Assembly (NCBI GenBank): GCA_001247695.2
Contig: LGRX02034300.1
Location: 1-64,000 of the forward strand
Length of the DNA: 64,000 bases
Direction of reading: 5' to 3'
Source of the DNA: Cymbomonas tetramitiformis
Taxonomy: Eukaryota > Chlorophyta > Pyramimonadophyceae > Pyramimonadales > Pyramimonadaceae
Each line of letters begins with the position of its first letter. The stretch's first letter is position 1. This document shows, in pieces, positions 1-8,980 of this stretch. The notes under the pieces were generated by a model. That model was not told where the DNA came from. It worked only from the letters and a program-made list of their open reading frames with translations, and ran no database searches. The translations under genes and the position numbers were made by a program.

Positions 1-1405
1 GATGTTCCGCCACAAGGTGCCCAACTGCGATGACACGTGCTACTTTAACGCCGCGCAGCTAAAGCAGCTACAGAAGAACGGCAAAGGGCTGTGTGCCCCG
101 CACGACATGCACCGTGAGTACCAGGACGTGGTGCAATATGCAGGTAGGTGTGCTGGCATGATTGCAGGAAAGCTGTTCTTCCCATGCATGCGAGATCTAC
201 GTGCATTGTGTGCATGGGCCCGCCCGTTGTATGGGTCGACCATTGATTGAATGAACGGTGCATGCATGCTGATGTCGCCCGGAACGCTTGGTTTGTTTGC
301 AGGGAACTACACTATGGAGGACTGGCTCAACTTCATTTTGATATTCAGCCCGCTGGTATTCATGGACGTCCTGTGGAGTCTCAACCGAGAGTTGGACAGG
401 GCTTGGTGGAAGCTGAGGGAGGCTGTGATATATTTCATCCGGCAGGTGTGCGCCGGCACAATCGAAGACCGCGCAGAGGCTCGCGCACAAGCGGAGCTGC
501 GTATGAGGGAGTTCGCTGCCATTATTGAGAACGAGTGCCCTATGAACATGCTGACGCTGAATCTACGCCTAGCCGTGGTACACTTGTGCAAGCAAGAGGA
601 GAAGGTAGGCGTTGTCAGCTCCAACATCGAGCTATGGGTGGAGCGCCTGTTGGGGGAGGCGAAGGGGGTGGTGCCGGAGCCGGTGGGGGGGAAGGCCATC
701 GATTCATGCATCGGTAACGCCTACTTGCTGAAAGACCGTGTAGATGACATGGCCCACTTGTACCCCGGGATCCGGTTCCTTCCACACTATGTCGCGCACT
801 CGGTGAAAGAGGACGGCCCGGGTTTCCGCGATGACCCGGGGCTCGCGTGTCACTTCATGGATGTCGGTCATCACATCATCCGCGGTGGCGTGGCTGTATC
901 CGCGCTAAGCGCCGATGCGGAAGGAAGGCTGCTGCCGGGCCTGGCGGCTTCCTTGCGTGCCATGCACGGTGAGCGATACGAGCTAGAACGGGACGCCTTG
1001 GACGTCCTATGTTTTCCACGAATGCGGCACGGCGACGAGGACTTCACGTCCACGATGTACACCAGGGCAGTAACCAGAATCTCCTACAACGTAGCCTTAG
1101 CATCCTCTGAAGCCGATGCATTTGAATACGGCCGCGTGGAAGCTTACTATCTGATCTGGGACCCGGCCACACATTGCGCCGTGTGCCGTCTAGCCATGGT
1201 GACGGCATACCCGACTATCAAAAACGCGCGCATGAACAGCCGTGCCGTCTTTGTCTTGAACGAGGATGCCAAACATACCCTGCTGATGCCGGCGTCACGC
1301 CTTGAGACCAAGTGTATCTGCCACCGTCCTCCGGGATTTAAAATCCCCCTCCACGTCATCTACCTTTGGCCAGGAATGAAATCTGCACGATGCTCAAGAC
1401 CTTAG
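1..1405 (+). CDS. CACTA/TNP2-like transposon protein, C-terminal part (5' end outside window)
   Basis: Two exons join cleanly. Exon 1 runs from the window edge to 143 and ends in CAG|GTAGGT; exon 2 starts at 303 after TTTGCAG. The split glycine codon (1 nt + 2 nt) keeps one frame to the stop at 1403-1405, so the intron is 144-302 (159 bp). The junction reads ...QYAG then NYTMEDWLNF. The pattern 'W..F...FSPLVF.DVL', then a long helical stretch, then 'CPMNMLTLNLRLAVVHL', resembles the region after the catalytic core of TNP2-type CACTA transposases (DUF4218-like). No catalytic residues lie in this part. The family call rests on remembered motif order only. It could instead be an uncharacterised transposon-derived gene. 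The segment's upstream portion and any terminal repeats lie outside the window. Confidence 0.5.
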
Positions 1406-1954
1406 CAACGGCAAGCTAGAAACCAGCAGCATGCGTCCTTCCTTCCTCTCTCCTTATTGCTTCTAGTGTGACCTTACTTGCAAAGCCACGTACTTACCTA
1501 CCTAGCATATCTGGTAACAGTTATGTAACATTCCATGCATGATTGCCACGTGCACTAATCTTGCACACGTGTCCGTATCACAGTGCATCCTGCCTGCCAC
1601 ATGTCCAACCGTGGTCATACCGTGGTAAATTTACCGGTCATATGTGGTAATTTTACCATTGGGGGTCAATTTACCGGTCATATGTGGTAATTTTACCATT
1701 GGGGGTCAATTTACCGGTCGTAGGGGGGTACCATGGTAAATTATATACAGCAATGGTAAACAATAATATATAATTACCGCGCTATAAGTAAATGTGGTAA
1801 AATCGTGTTAGAAAAGTGGCAACAGACCAATAGGAAATTACCCACGGGATTTATATCGCCACTATTAGTGTAATGGTGGTAAAACACCAATTTACCACAA
1901 TTTACCCCCAGTTTACCACATTTTACCACCATTTTACCACGTTTATTTCTCAGT
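1406..1954. repeat. AT-rich spacer dense in TTACC/GGTAA motifs, with a 40-bp tandem repeat
   Basis: No gene is visible. Between about 1626 and 1722 a 40-bp unit containing TTTACCGGTCATATGTGG is repeated about 2.4 times, and it contains the self-complementary GGTAAATTTACC-type motif. Further on, 1860-1945 holds a run of TTTACCAC/TTTTACCAC elements on one strand. The spacer ends in TTTATTTCTCAG at about 1952, which looks like a splice acceptor, directly before the reverse-transcriptase reading frame. Whether this is the left end of the retrotransposon, an intron or a target-site satellite cannot be decided here. Confidence 0.55.
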
Positions 1955-2875
1955 GTGAATGCCACCTTTGGAGGACATCCCGAGTTCACCGAGGAGAATT
2001 GGGAGGAGATGCGCAACGTGGTAAGGAGGTGCAGCTACTGCTTCGCCAACAAGCCGCAGGACATCAAAGGCTACCATGGGGGCGCGGCACATGCGACCTT
2101 CGCCATCCCTTTCAAGGACGAGACTAAGGTAGCTTACCAACGACCGAGGAAATACAGCCCGGGAGAGCAGGAGATCATCGACCTGCACTGCAAGGAACTG
2201 CTGGAATATGGCTTCATCGAGCCGGCTTCGCAGCACTGCAGACACGCCAGCAACGTGGTGGTCGCGGGGAAGAAGGATCACGACACTGGACAGTGGACCT
2301 CGACGAGATTCTGCGTCGACCTCCGGTCTACGAACCGGTTGTCGCCGAAGGATAACACGTTACCACATCGTCCAGAAGAGCTCTACCAGCGCGGGGCCAA
2401 GGCCAAGTTCAAGACTACCCTGGACGCGACCAAGGCGTTCCACCAGATTCCCATGACCACTGAGGAGGACAGGGACAAGACAGCGTTCTGGTGGGGCAAC
2501 CAGCTTTATCGCTACACATCCATGCCGTTTGGAGCAGCTGGAGCGCCCGCAGCCTTCATCAGGATCATGGACTACGAGTTACGTCACCTGCAACACTGCA
2601 CGGTGGCGTACGTCGATGACGTGTGCATATACTCAGACACCGCTGAGCAGCACATCAAGGATGTGGAAGCCGTGCTTCGCACTTTGGGGGATGCAGGGAT
2701 ACGTCTGCATTCGGGCAAGTCGACCTTCGGGTCAGCCACGGTGGACTTCTTGGGCTACCGCATCGGCTATAACACCATTGGCGCGCAGGACATCAAGTGC
2801 AAGGCCATCCAAGAGCTGCCCAAGCCCGAGGATAAAACTGGAGTACGCTCCATCCTTGGACTCATGAACTATTAA
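1955..2875 (+). pseudogene. Reverse transcriptase domain of the Ty3-like pol, ended by an in-frame TAA
   Basis: 306 residues cover most of a Ty3-type RT. Visible blocks are 'GFIEPASQ' near the start, 'FCVDLRSTNRLSPKDN' with the first catalytic Asp, 'TTLDATKAFHQIPM', and YVDD at residues 219-222 carrying the two catalytic aspartates. 'TVDFLGYRIG' and 'RSILGLMNY' follow before the stop. The next codons in the same frame (PNYSEMARPLNDLLRK) are the normal continuation of RT into RNase H. The TAA is therefore a single nonsense change inside a conserved segment and not a natural end. The first ATG (1955) follows an in-frame TGA, so this start is not the original start of pol. Confidence 0.85.
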
Positions 2876-2884
2876 AAAGGTCTG

Positions 2885-5800
2885 GTGGGGGAACCCATGG
2901 GACCCAACTACTCAGAGATGGCACGACCATTGAACGACTTGCTCAGAAAGGAAGTGTTGGATGTCAAGGAAGCTTGGGGGAAGGATCAGGACCAGGCATT
3001 GCAGGCATTGAAGGACGCCCTATGTTCGGGGAGATGTTTGAAGCCCATTGATTACAGCAAGCCCATCTTCCTCTACACGGACTGGAGCAACCATGGCATT
3101 GGCGCAGTGCTGGGTCAGAAGGACGAGAATGGCGTAGAGCACATCTGTGTGGTCATCAGCCGCTCGCTGTCGAAGACCGAGAGACAGTACGCGAGCTTCC
3201 AGGGTGAGATGCTGGCAGTGGTGTGGGCCATCCGCACATTACGACAGTATCTGCACGGGATCCACTTCACGCTGATTACCGACCATTCGCCGCTCACAAC
3301 ACTCATGGAGAAGGGGGACCTACAGGGTCAACACCTACGCTGGGCCATCAGCCTCCAGGAGTTTGAGTTCACGGTCCAGTACCGACCAGGTCCGAAGAAT
3401 GAGAACGCGGATGTGCCATCCAGGTACCCACTGCCCAGCACCGCAGACGAGACTGGTGCCCGTTTGGATCGTGAAGGGGACCGAGCCAGGGAAGCGGGGC
3501 GTGCCGAGAGGCCAACGCGCTGCTTCACAGACATCATTTGCTTGGAAGTGACCAGGGAGCCACCACTTGGTCCCGAAGTAAGCCCAGAAGCCCAGGTGGC
3601 CAACTACTGCGAGAACATGGTCAGGGAGCAGCTGGGGACCAGCGCAGTCCATCGACTGTTTGATTTGCACTACCAAGAAGAGCTGGAGTGTAACAAGGGG
3701 GTCATGTTTGACACTGACCACCCGGAAGTGGCCAGGTGCTCGGGCAGGTTGACTCGAGTCGCCTGGGATGCCCTCAGCCAGGTCCGGCCAATCAGGGGTA
3801 TGCATTCCGGAGGCTCACCGGCGATATACGGCGACGAGACCATGGAGGGTGGCAAGCTCAAAGTGCCGAAGAAGATCGACACGAGAGTGATTGACAAGAG
3901 CTTCTTCCGGGAAGCCAGGGAAGAGGGCGTGGTCTGCTACGAGCCGTGTGGGGGCCTGTGTGCTGGACTAGAGATGCTCTTGCGCTGCGGAGTTAAGGTC
4001 AACAAGTACCTCTACCAGGACATCTCGAAGTCCAGCCAGACGGTAGCCAGGGCCAGGTGCATGGCGCTCAGCCGCCGTCATCCTGACTTGTTTCGTGCCG
4101 AGGCAGCCCACTTGGAGCAACTGCCCAGCAACATCGAAGACACCAGCCTCATTGACCTTGTACATGCAGGGGCATTGAGTGGAGAACAGTGGGTCATGGT
4201 GTGTGGATATCCATGCCAGGACCTGTCACCAGCTGGCAAGCTGGCTGGTCTGGAGGGCAGGCACAGCAGACTGTTCTACCAGGCAGTGCGAGTCCTCTCC
4301 ACGCTGCAACAGCTGCAGCCTCAGAGACCGCCAGCATATGTGCTAGAAAACGTTTCTCCGCTGTCACACAGGGAGAACTCGAAGATCAGGAAGGAGGTGT
4401 TTCCCATCATCAACAGAGTGGTGGGCCAGCCGGTGTCCTTTGACGCGGCGCGCGCGGGATCATACGCGCATCGCCTACGAGCATATTGGAACAATCTGTT
4501 TCAAAATCAGCAGTTCAATCTGGTGATGGAGCGGGTGGACAGACCACCAGACAGATACGTGCGCGATATTTTGCAGCGAGGCTGGAAGCCGCGCAGGGTT
4601 GTCACAGGAGACAGGAAGCCTCACTACACCGCCAACGTTGTGGGGGAGCCTATGAGAGTATTGCCAACCATCTTGGCGACGCAAAACTCTCGTGCTTTTC
4701 GCGCGCCTCGCGCAGGCACAGTGGTGAGGAAAGGAGATGATGATGAAATGGGGGAGACCAGAGAGGTTAACCTGGACGAGAAGGCAGTTGCCATGGGGTA
4801 CAGCGCGGGTGAGCTGCGCGCGGCGCATGGCATGAAGGACGAAGAATTGGCAGGAGTGCTTGGCCTTGCTATGGATCGAAGAGCAATGGAGCTATTGTAT
4901 GCGATTGCCGAGGTCAGCACGACCAAACTGCCGAAGAGTGAGGAGAGTGAGGAGGAGGAGCATGGCACGCTAGTTGCCATCCCTATCGCGAAATCCACCA
5001 AGGTGGCTGCCACCTCCGAGGACACGGCTGAGCCGGTGCGAGCACAACTAGCAGAGTGGGTCACCAGTTCCAGCGGCTACACCCAGCAAGTCGCGCGACG
5101 CCTCAGCCATCAGGACTGGGAAGAACGACTGCAACGCATGTGCAGCCAGGGGCAGAAAGGTACACAGGGGCTAGGCACCGCCGACGCTGTTCCACGTCGC
5201 AGACAGTGGAAGATGGCCTCCATGAAGCTCGCGGGCTATGAGGCACGTCACCGGCAGGCCTTTTCAAGACCTGGAGGCAAGCCAGCAGAGACGAGCTCAG
5301 CCCCAGAATGGGCACCAGTGGCAAAGGAGAAAGAGATGAGGCTGCCTAAGCTGCCTGACACTACGAGAATGGTTGCCATGCTAGCCAGCGTAACCAACCA
5401 GGAGTCACTCCGAGAAAGATACCCCGATATACACGAGGACGAACTATGCCTCGCGTGGGTCAAGACCGGAGGAAGAGTGGAGGTGCCCAAGGAGGAGTAC
5501 CACAGGGTAAGGAAGAGAGCAGCACGTCACCGTTGGGACGAGCTCATGGGCGAGTTATACATGGTCACCGTCAGTGGTAAGGAGCTGCTGGTGCCCAAGC
5601 CCTGTGATAGGATTCAGTTGGTGCGTGAGCACCATGAGAGGACCGGCCATTGGGGCATCAGGCGGACACTGAACCTGTTGTGGCAACGCCATTACTGGGC
5701 AGGCATGAAACAGGATGTGCAAGCAGTGGTCACTCAATGCCAGACTTGCCAGAGGGTGAAGACGCACTATGCACGGGAGGAGGCGAATCTCACGCCGCTG

Positions 5801-6943
5801 GAAATCAAGTCCTTCATGTACCGCTGGTCCCTGGATTTAGCTTGGCCTACGAAACGCATCACGAAGGCTGGGAACCAACGCGTCTTGGTCATGATTGAGC
5901 ACTATACGCGATTCGTCGTGTGTGTTCCAATCCCCGATAAGGAGGCCGCCACCATCGCCAGCGCATTTCGCTATCATGTTCTATCCATGTTTGGGGCGCC
6001 TGCAGAATGTTTGGTGGATGGGGGCACAGAGTTTGAAGGTGAGTTCTCTGCTCTATGCAAGCAGTGTCTCATTGACCGAAGAGTGACTTCACCGAGTTCC
6101 CCAGAGAGCAATGGCTTGACTGAACGGGTGGTACGCACCCTCAAGTTTTGCTTCAAGAAGATGGCCCTCGACAAGGGCCTGGACTTCGAGTGGGATGAGA
6201 TGCTCTGGTCACTCGTACTCAGCTACAACGCGGCTAGGCAGCAGTCTACTGGAGTGGCGCCATTCACCTTGCTGTTCGCTCAGGAAGCCACGGTGCCACC
6301 GGATCTTCGTGCTCGACCCGAGTTGGACTTTGGGAAGCAGGAGGAGAAGACACTGGCTGATGATCTGTTACAGCGAGCCGCCATCGTGAAGAGGCTCATG
6401 GTACATGCAGGGTGCAACCTGGAGATCGCTCAGCACCGCGACACTTTACGGTACGAGCACAGGAGGAGTGGCAGTTACGAGCCGAAGCCGCACCAGTTCA
6501 AGGCAGGCGATTTCGTATATATACGACAACAACCGCGCTCTGGCATGGAGGTGGCCACCAAGCCAGCCATCCTAAAGATAGTCAAGGTGCAAAGAGATGG
6601 GGTGGTAGTGTTGGAGGACAGCACGAAGCTGCGGGAGAAGAGCACAGTGCAAAATATTGCACCATGTCACCTACAAGTGAAAGATCAGTACGACTGCAGT
6701 GCAGCCATCCCCAGCAAGCATCTCGCGTGTGAGGCGTGCATGCGGACAGATGGGGAGGCAGCCATGTTGCTGTGTGACACCTGTAACCGTGGTTATCACA
6801 CGTGGTGTCTGAATCCAGCGCTGGATGGAGTACCTGAAGAGGATTGGCAATGTCCCAAGTGCTTAGGTGGGACCGTGGTGGCAGCTGCCGCCGAGGTGAG
6901 CGCGTCAATCGTCGACAAGATGGCAGGCAGCTGGTGGTGCTGA
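2885..6943 (+). CDS. RNase H - C5 DNA methyltransferase - integrase - PHD finger polyprotein
   Basis: 1352 residues. RNase H (about 60-185) shows YTDWS, GEMLAVVWA and ITDHSPL with the expected acidic residues. The cytosine-5 methyltransferase (about 340-680) has motif I 'YEPCGGLCAG' (352-361), motif IV 'GYPCQDLSPAG' with nucleophile C444, motif VI 'LENV' with E488, a motif VIII-like 'HRLRAYWNN', and a C-terminal 'AVAMGYSAGEL' block; it looks complete. The order and PCQ/LENV forms are closest to DNMT3/DRM-type enzymes as I recall them. An HHCC domain begins at H916, and the integrase core has D984, D1045 and E1080 (34 residues between the last two). The tail has a GPY-like segment and a C4HC3 PHD finger (about 1282-1327: CEAC, CDTC, H, C, CPKC). 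Being open for over 4 kb, this part has been under recent selection or inserted recently. The apparent start at 2885 is simply the first ATG after the TAA. Confidence 0.9.
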   Translation: MGEPMGPNYSEMARPLNDLLRKEVLDVKEAWGKDQDQALQALKDALCSGRCLKPIDYSKPIFLYTDWSNHGIGAVLGQKDENGVEHICVVISRSLSKTERQYASFQGEMLAVVWAIRTLRQYLHGIHFTLITDHSPLTTLMEKGDLQGQHLRWAISLQEFEFTVQYRPGPKNENADVPSRYPLPSTADETGARLDREGDRAREAGRAERPTRCFTDIICLEVTREPPLGPEVSPEAQVANYCENMVREQLGTSAVHRLFDLHYQEELECNKGVMFDTDHPEVARCSGRLTRVAWDALSQVRPIRGMHSGGSPAIYGDETMEGGKLKVPKKIDTRVIDKSFFREAREEGVVCYEPCGGLCAGLEMLLRCGVKVNKYLYQDISKSSQTVARARCMALSRRHPDLFRAEAAHLEQLPSNIEDTSLIDLVHAGALSGEQWVMVCGYPCQDLSPAGKLAGLEGRHSRLFYQAVRVLSTLQQLQPQRPPAYVLENVSPLSHRENSKIRKEVFPIINRVVGQPVSFDAARAGSYAHRLRAYWNNLFQNQQFNLVMERVDRPPDRYVRDILQRGWKPRRVVTGDRKPHYTANVVGEPMRVLPTILATQNSRAFRAPRAGTVVRKGDDDEMGETREVNLDEKAVAMGYSAGELRAAHGMKDEELAGVLGLAMDRRAMELLYAIAEVSTTKLPKSEESEEEEHGTLVAIPIAKSTKVAATSEDTAEPVRAQLAEWVTSSSGYTQQVARRLSHQDWEERLQRMCSQGQKGTQGLGTADAVPRRRQWKMASMKLAGYEARHRQAFSRPGGKPAETSSAPEWAPVAKEKEMRLPKLPDTTRMVAMLASVTNQESLRERYPDIHEDELCLAWVKTGGRVEVPKEEYHRVRKRAARHRWDELMGELYMVTVSGKELLVPKPCDRIQLVREHHERTGHWGIRRTLNLLWQRHYWAGMKQDVQAVVTQCQTCQRVKTHYAREEANLTPLEIKSFMYRWSLDLAWPTKRITKAGNQRVLVMIEHYTRFVVCVPIPDKEAATIASAFRYHVLSMFGAPAECLVDGGTEFEGEFSALCKQCLIDRRVTSPSSPESNGLTERVVRTLKFCFKKMALDKGLDFEWDEMLWSLVLSYNAARQQSTGVAPFTLLFAQEATVPPDLRARPELDFGKQEEKTLADDLLQRAAIVKRLMVHAGCNLEIAQHRDTLRYEHRRSGSYEPKPHQFKAGDFVYIRQQPRSGMEVATKPAILKIVKVQRDGVVVLEDSTKLREKSTVQNIAPCHLQVKDQYDCSAAIPSKHLACEACMRTDGEAAMLLCDTCNRGYHTWCLNPALDGVPEEDWQCPKCLGGTVVAAAAEVSASIVDKMAGSWWC

Positions 6944-8693
6944 ATCAGCATCTCAGCACTTTCCCATGGTGCATTTCGGCTCGGCCACGCCCGCCGTGAT
7001 CGACGAGAGCGCATCGTGGAGCCTGAGCCGCAATTGACAATCGAGGACGACGAGGGCGCGTTAATCTACCCGAAGTCGTTCGTCGACGGCGAGCCCCCCT
7101 TCGAGCAGTCTTTCATGGACAGCATGCATGTCTGTGAAGTTGGGCTTCTTCGAGCCTGAATGAACCGGCAATTGCGGTTGATTCCTTTACCCCCCTGCCT
7201 CCGTGCATTTCTTCCACGCATGATTCAGCTAGCGTGGCTGACTCGGAGTCTGACGGCGAGGACTTGCATGATGCCGTGCCACCACCCGCTCCGCGGGTTG
7301 GTGGTGTCCGGACGCCCTTCAATTGGGGCTTTCCTCACTGCAGCCACACTGCCGGCTCTCTTTCTATGTGTAATAATATAACATTTACGCTGAGAATAAT
7401 GACAATGTCATAAGTCCGCTGTAATCCTGCAAGCAGGCAACTGAAGAGCAGAGGGAGCTGGAAACATTCTCATAGCGCGCCCCGAAAGGCTCATCTAGGT
7501 CAAATCAACCTAGGAAACCGCAGCAGCGCAAAACTACGCAGAGCGCTAAAAGGTCGTGCCGGCGGAGAAGCAGCAGATAGAGGAGGTGGAAGTGGAGCGA
7601 GGCTGCATCTGTGATGGGAAAAGGGGGCGGAAGCGAGGCGGATGAAGGACGGTGGTGGAGGGTCGGGAAGGCGGGGATGGATGGAGGGGAGGTAGGTGGA
7701 GGGGGCGAGCAAAGGCAGGAGGGGGAGACCCCCTCCTACCTAAGGGGGGTGGAGGTTAATCAAATATTCATCTGAGTGAGAAGAGGAGAAGGGGTGGAGA
7801 TGATAATCAGTCAAGGGAGGTTAAGGGAAATGCATGTTTTGCTCTTTCAAGAGCTTCTTCTTCTGTGATACCAGTAATTCGGCTAAGTGTGGTTCTGAGA
7901 GGGTCATGGTTCTCGACTCTAGCATGGCCATTAAGAAATGCGTCACGTCTAATGCGAGTGTGGTATCTGCACAGCCTGGAAAGCTTCTTGAGGAGAGGCT
8001 TCCGTCTTCTCTGGTGGACCCCTATGGTGCTGAGAACCAGTCCAAAATGCTCCGGAAGATATCCCATCAATGTAAGTTCTTTGGGCCATGTGACAGTCCC
8101 TTCGAATGGTTTGTTGTCCTTGTTCGTGTAGGACGTGTCACAATGTCCTCCGTAGTATTTTGTTGGGTGGGCACTCTGTTGGGTGATAATGGCCTTAATC
8201 GACACCGTCGCCGCCTCTACACTTTGTGACGTGGAGATTGCTCCACGGTCGGTGGTGTACGGGCAGTACCCTGACTATCAGAATTGCACAGTGGACCTCT
8301 TCACCGACACCGCCTTTCTGGACACTGGACCCGCTGACTTCGACAACACCTTCAATCTGGACTCTGATATTTCTGGACTCTGACTGTTTCAACATCTACA
8401 GTCTGGACTTTGAGATTGAGACCTACAATGCCAACAACTTTTGTGAACTCTACTCTGTGGACCACTTCCGAGGTGGCTAGAGTTGTTTTAGAAACACTAG
8501 TAGCACAACTAGATCTGTATGACAGGCAAAACAGCCTTCCGTGTGTAGTGCTAGCTAGAGATCGGACCGCCCTGGCCAAGATAGAGCACAGGCCCCCACT
8601 AAGAATTTGTTTCCACCGCTTGAGATGGTGTATTTCCCTTGACAAATATGCCTGCTCCACCTTGACTCTTCCTCCGTAATAGTACCGTAGTAC
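6944..8693. other. Region without a recognised gene, purine-rich in the middle
   Basis: The first 200 bp after the pol stop still look codon-like and may be the 3' tail of the Ty3 element. From about 7560 to 7760 the + strand is strongly G/A-rich with many GGG runs, a candidate G-quadruplex-prone tract. A short open frame on the minus strand (7807-8205) and scattered small frames follow. No LTR pair, tRNA or promoter could be recognised. Confidence 0.4.
7807..8205 (-). CDS. Hypothetical 132-residue open frame
   Basis: A basic protein of 132 residues with motifs such as 'YYGGHCDTSYTNKDNKPF' and 'RRRKPLLKKLSRLCRYH'. I do not recognise the family. Composition is plausible for coding sequence (few rare runs, mixed polarity), but there is no intron, motif or neighbour that supports it. 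It may be a remnant of a transposon gene. Low confidence that it is expressed. Confidence 0.2.
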   Translation of the reverse strand: MSIKAIITQQSAHPTKYYGGHCDTSYTNKDNKPFEGTVTWPKELTLMGYLPEHFGLVLSTIGVHQRRRKPLLKKLSRLCRYHTRIRRDAFLNGHARVENHDPLRTTLSRITGITEEEALERAKHAFPLTSLD

Positions 8694-8980
8694 AGGGTGG
8701 TGTGCTGGATGTGACACCCCGAGTGTGTTGGGCGATTGGGGCGCGCGTTATGGCTCGCAGCTTGATTTTCCGTGCAGTATCGTTGGGCTGGATTTTGTTG
8801 TTTCTGGTCGCTAGTACACCGTCCAACGTTGATCACATCCTTTCGTCCCACGCGACCGCGTATTATTTGCTGTTTCCCCGATTTATCCTCGACGACCCGC
8901 CGCAACTCGCAAGCCGTCGCCCAGACCGTTAGCCTCGCCTCGCATTATTCCCCTCACCCTATCTCTGTAGTCATTTCATC

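Larger units (their letters stand above)
1955..6943 (+). mobile_element. Ty3/gypsy-like retrotransposon with built-in cytosine-5 methyltransferase and PHD finger (5'-truncated)
   Basis: One reading frame, broken only by a TAA at 2873-2875, encodes in order RT, RNase H, DNA (cytosine-5) methyltransferase, HHCC zinc-binding and DDE integrase domains, and a PHD finger. RT-RH before integrase is the Ty3/gypsy order. No gag or protease precedes RT, so the 5' half is missing or lies in sequence I cannot recognise. I could not find flanking LTRs. The methyltransferase between RNase H and integrase is not part of an ordinary Ty3 pol. Confidence 0.88.

Noticed and set aside
2885..6943. Host DNMT3-type gene
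   Set aside because: The methyltransferase is in one frame with RNase H and integrase domains and has no introns, so it belongs to the retroelement.
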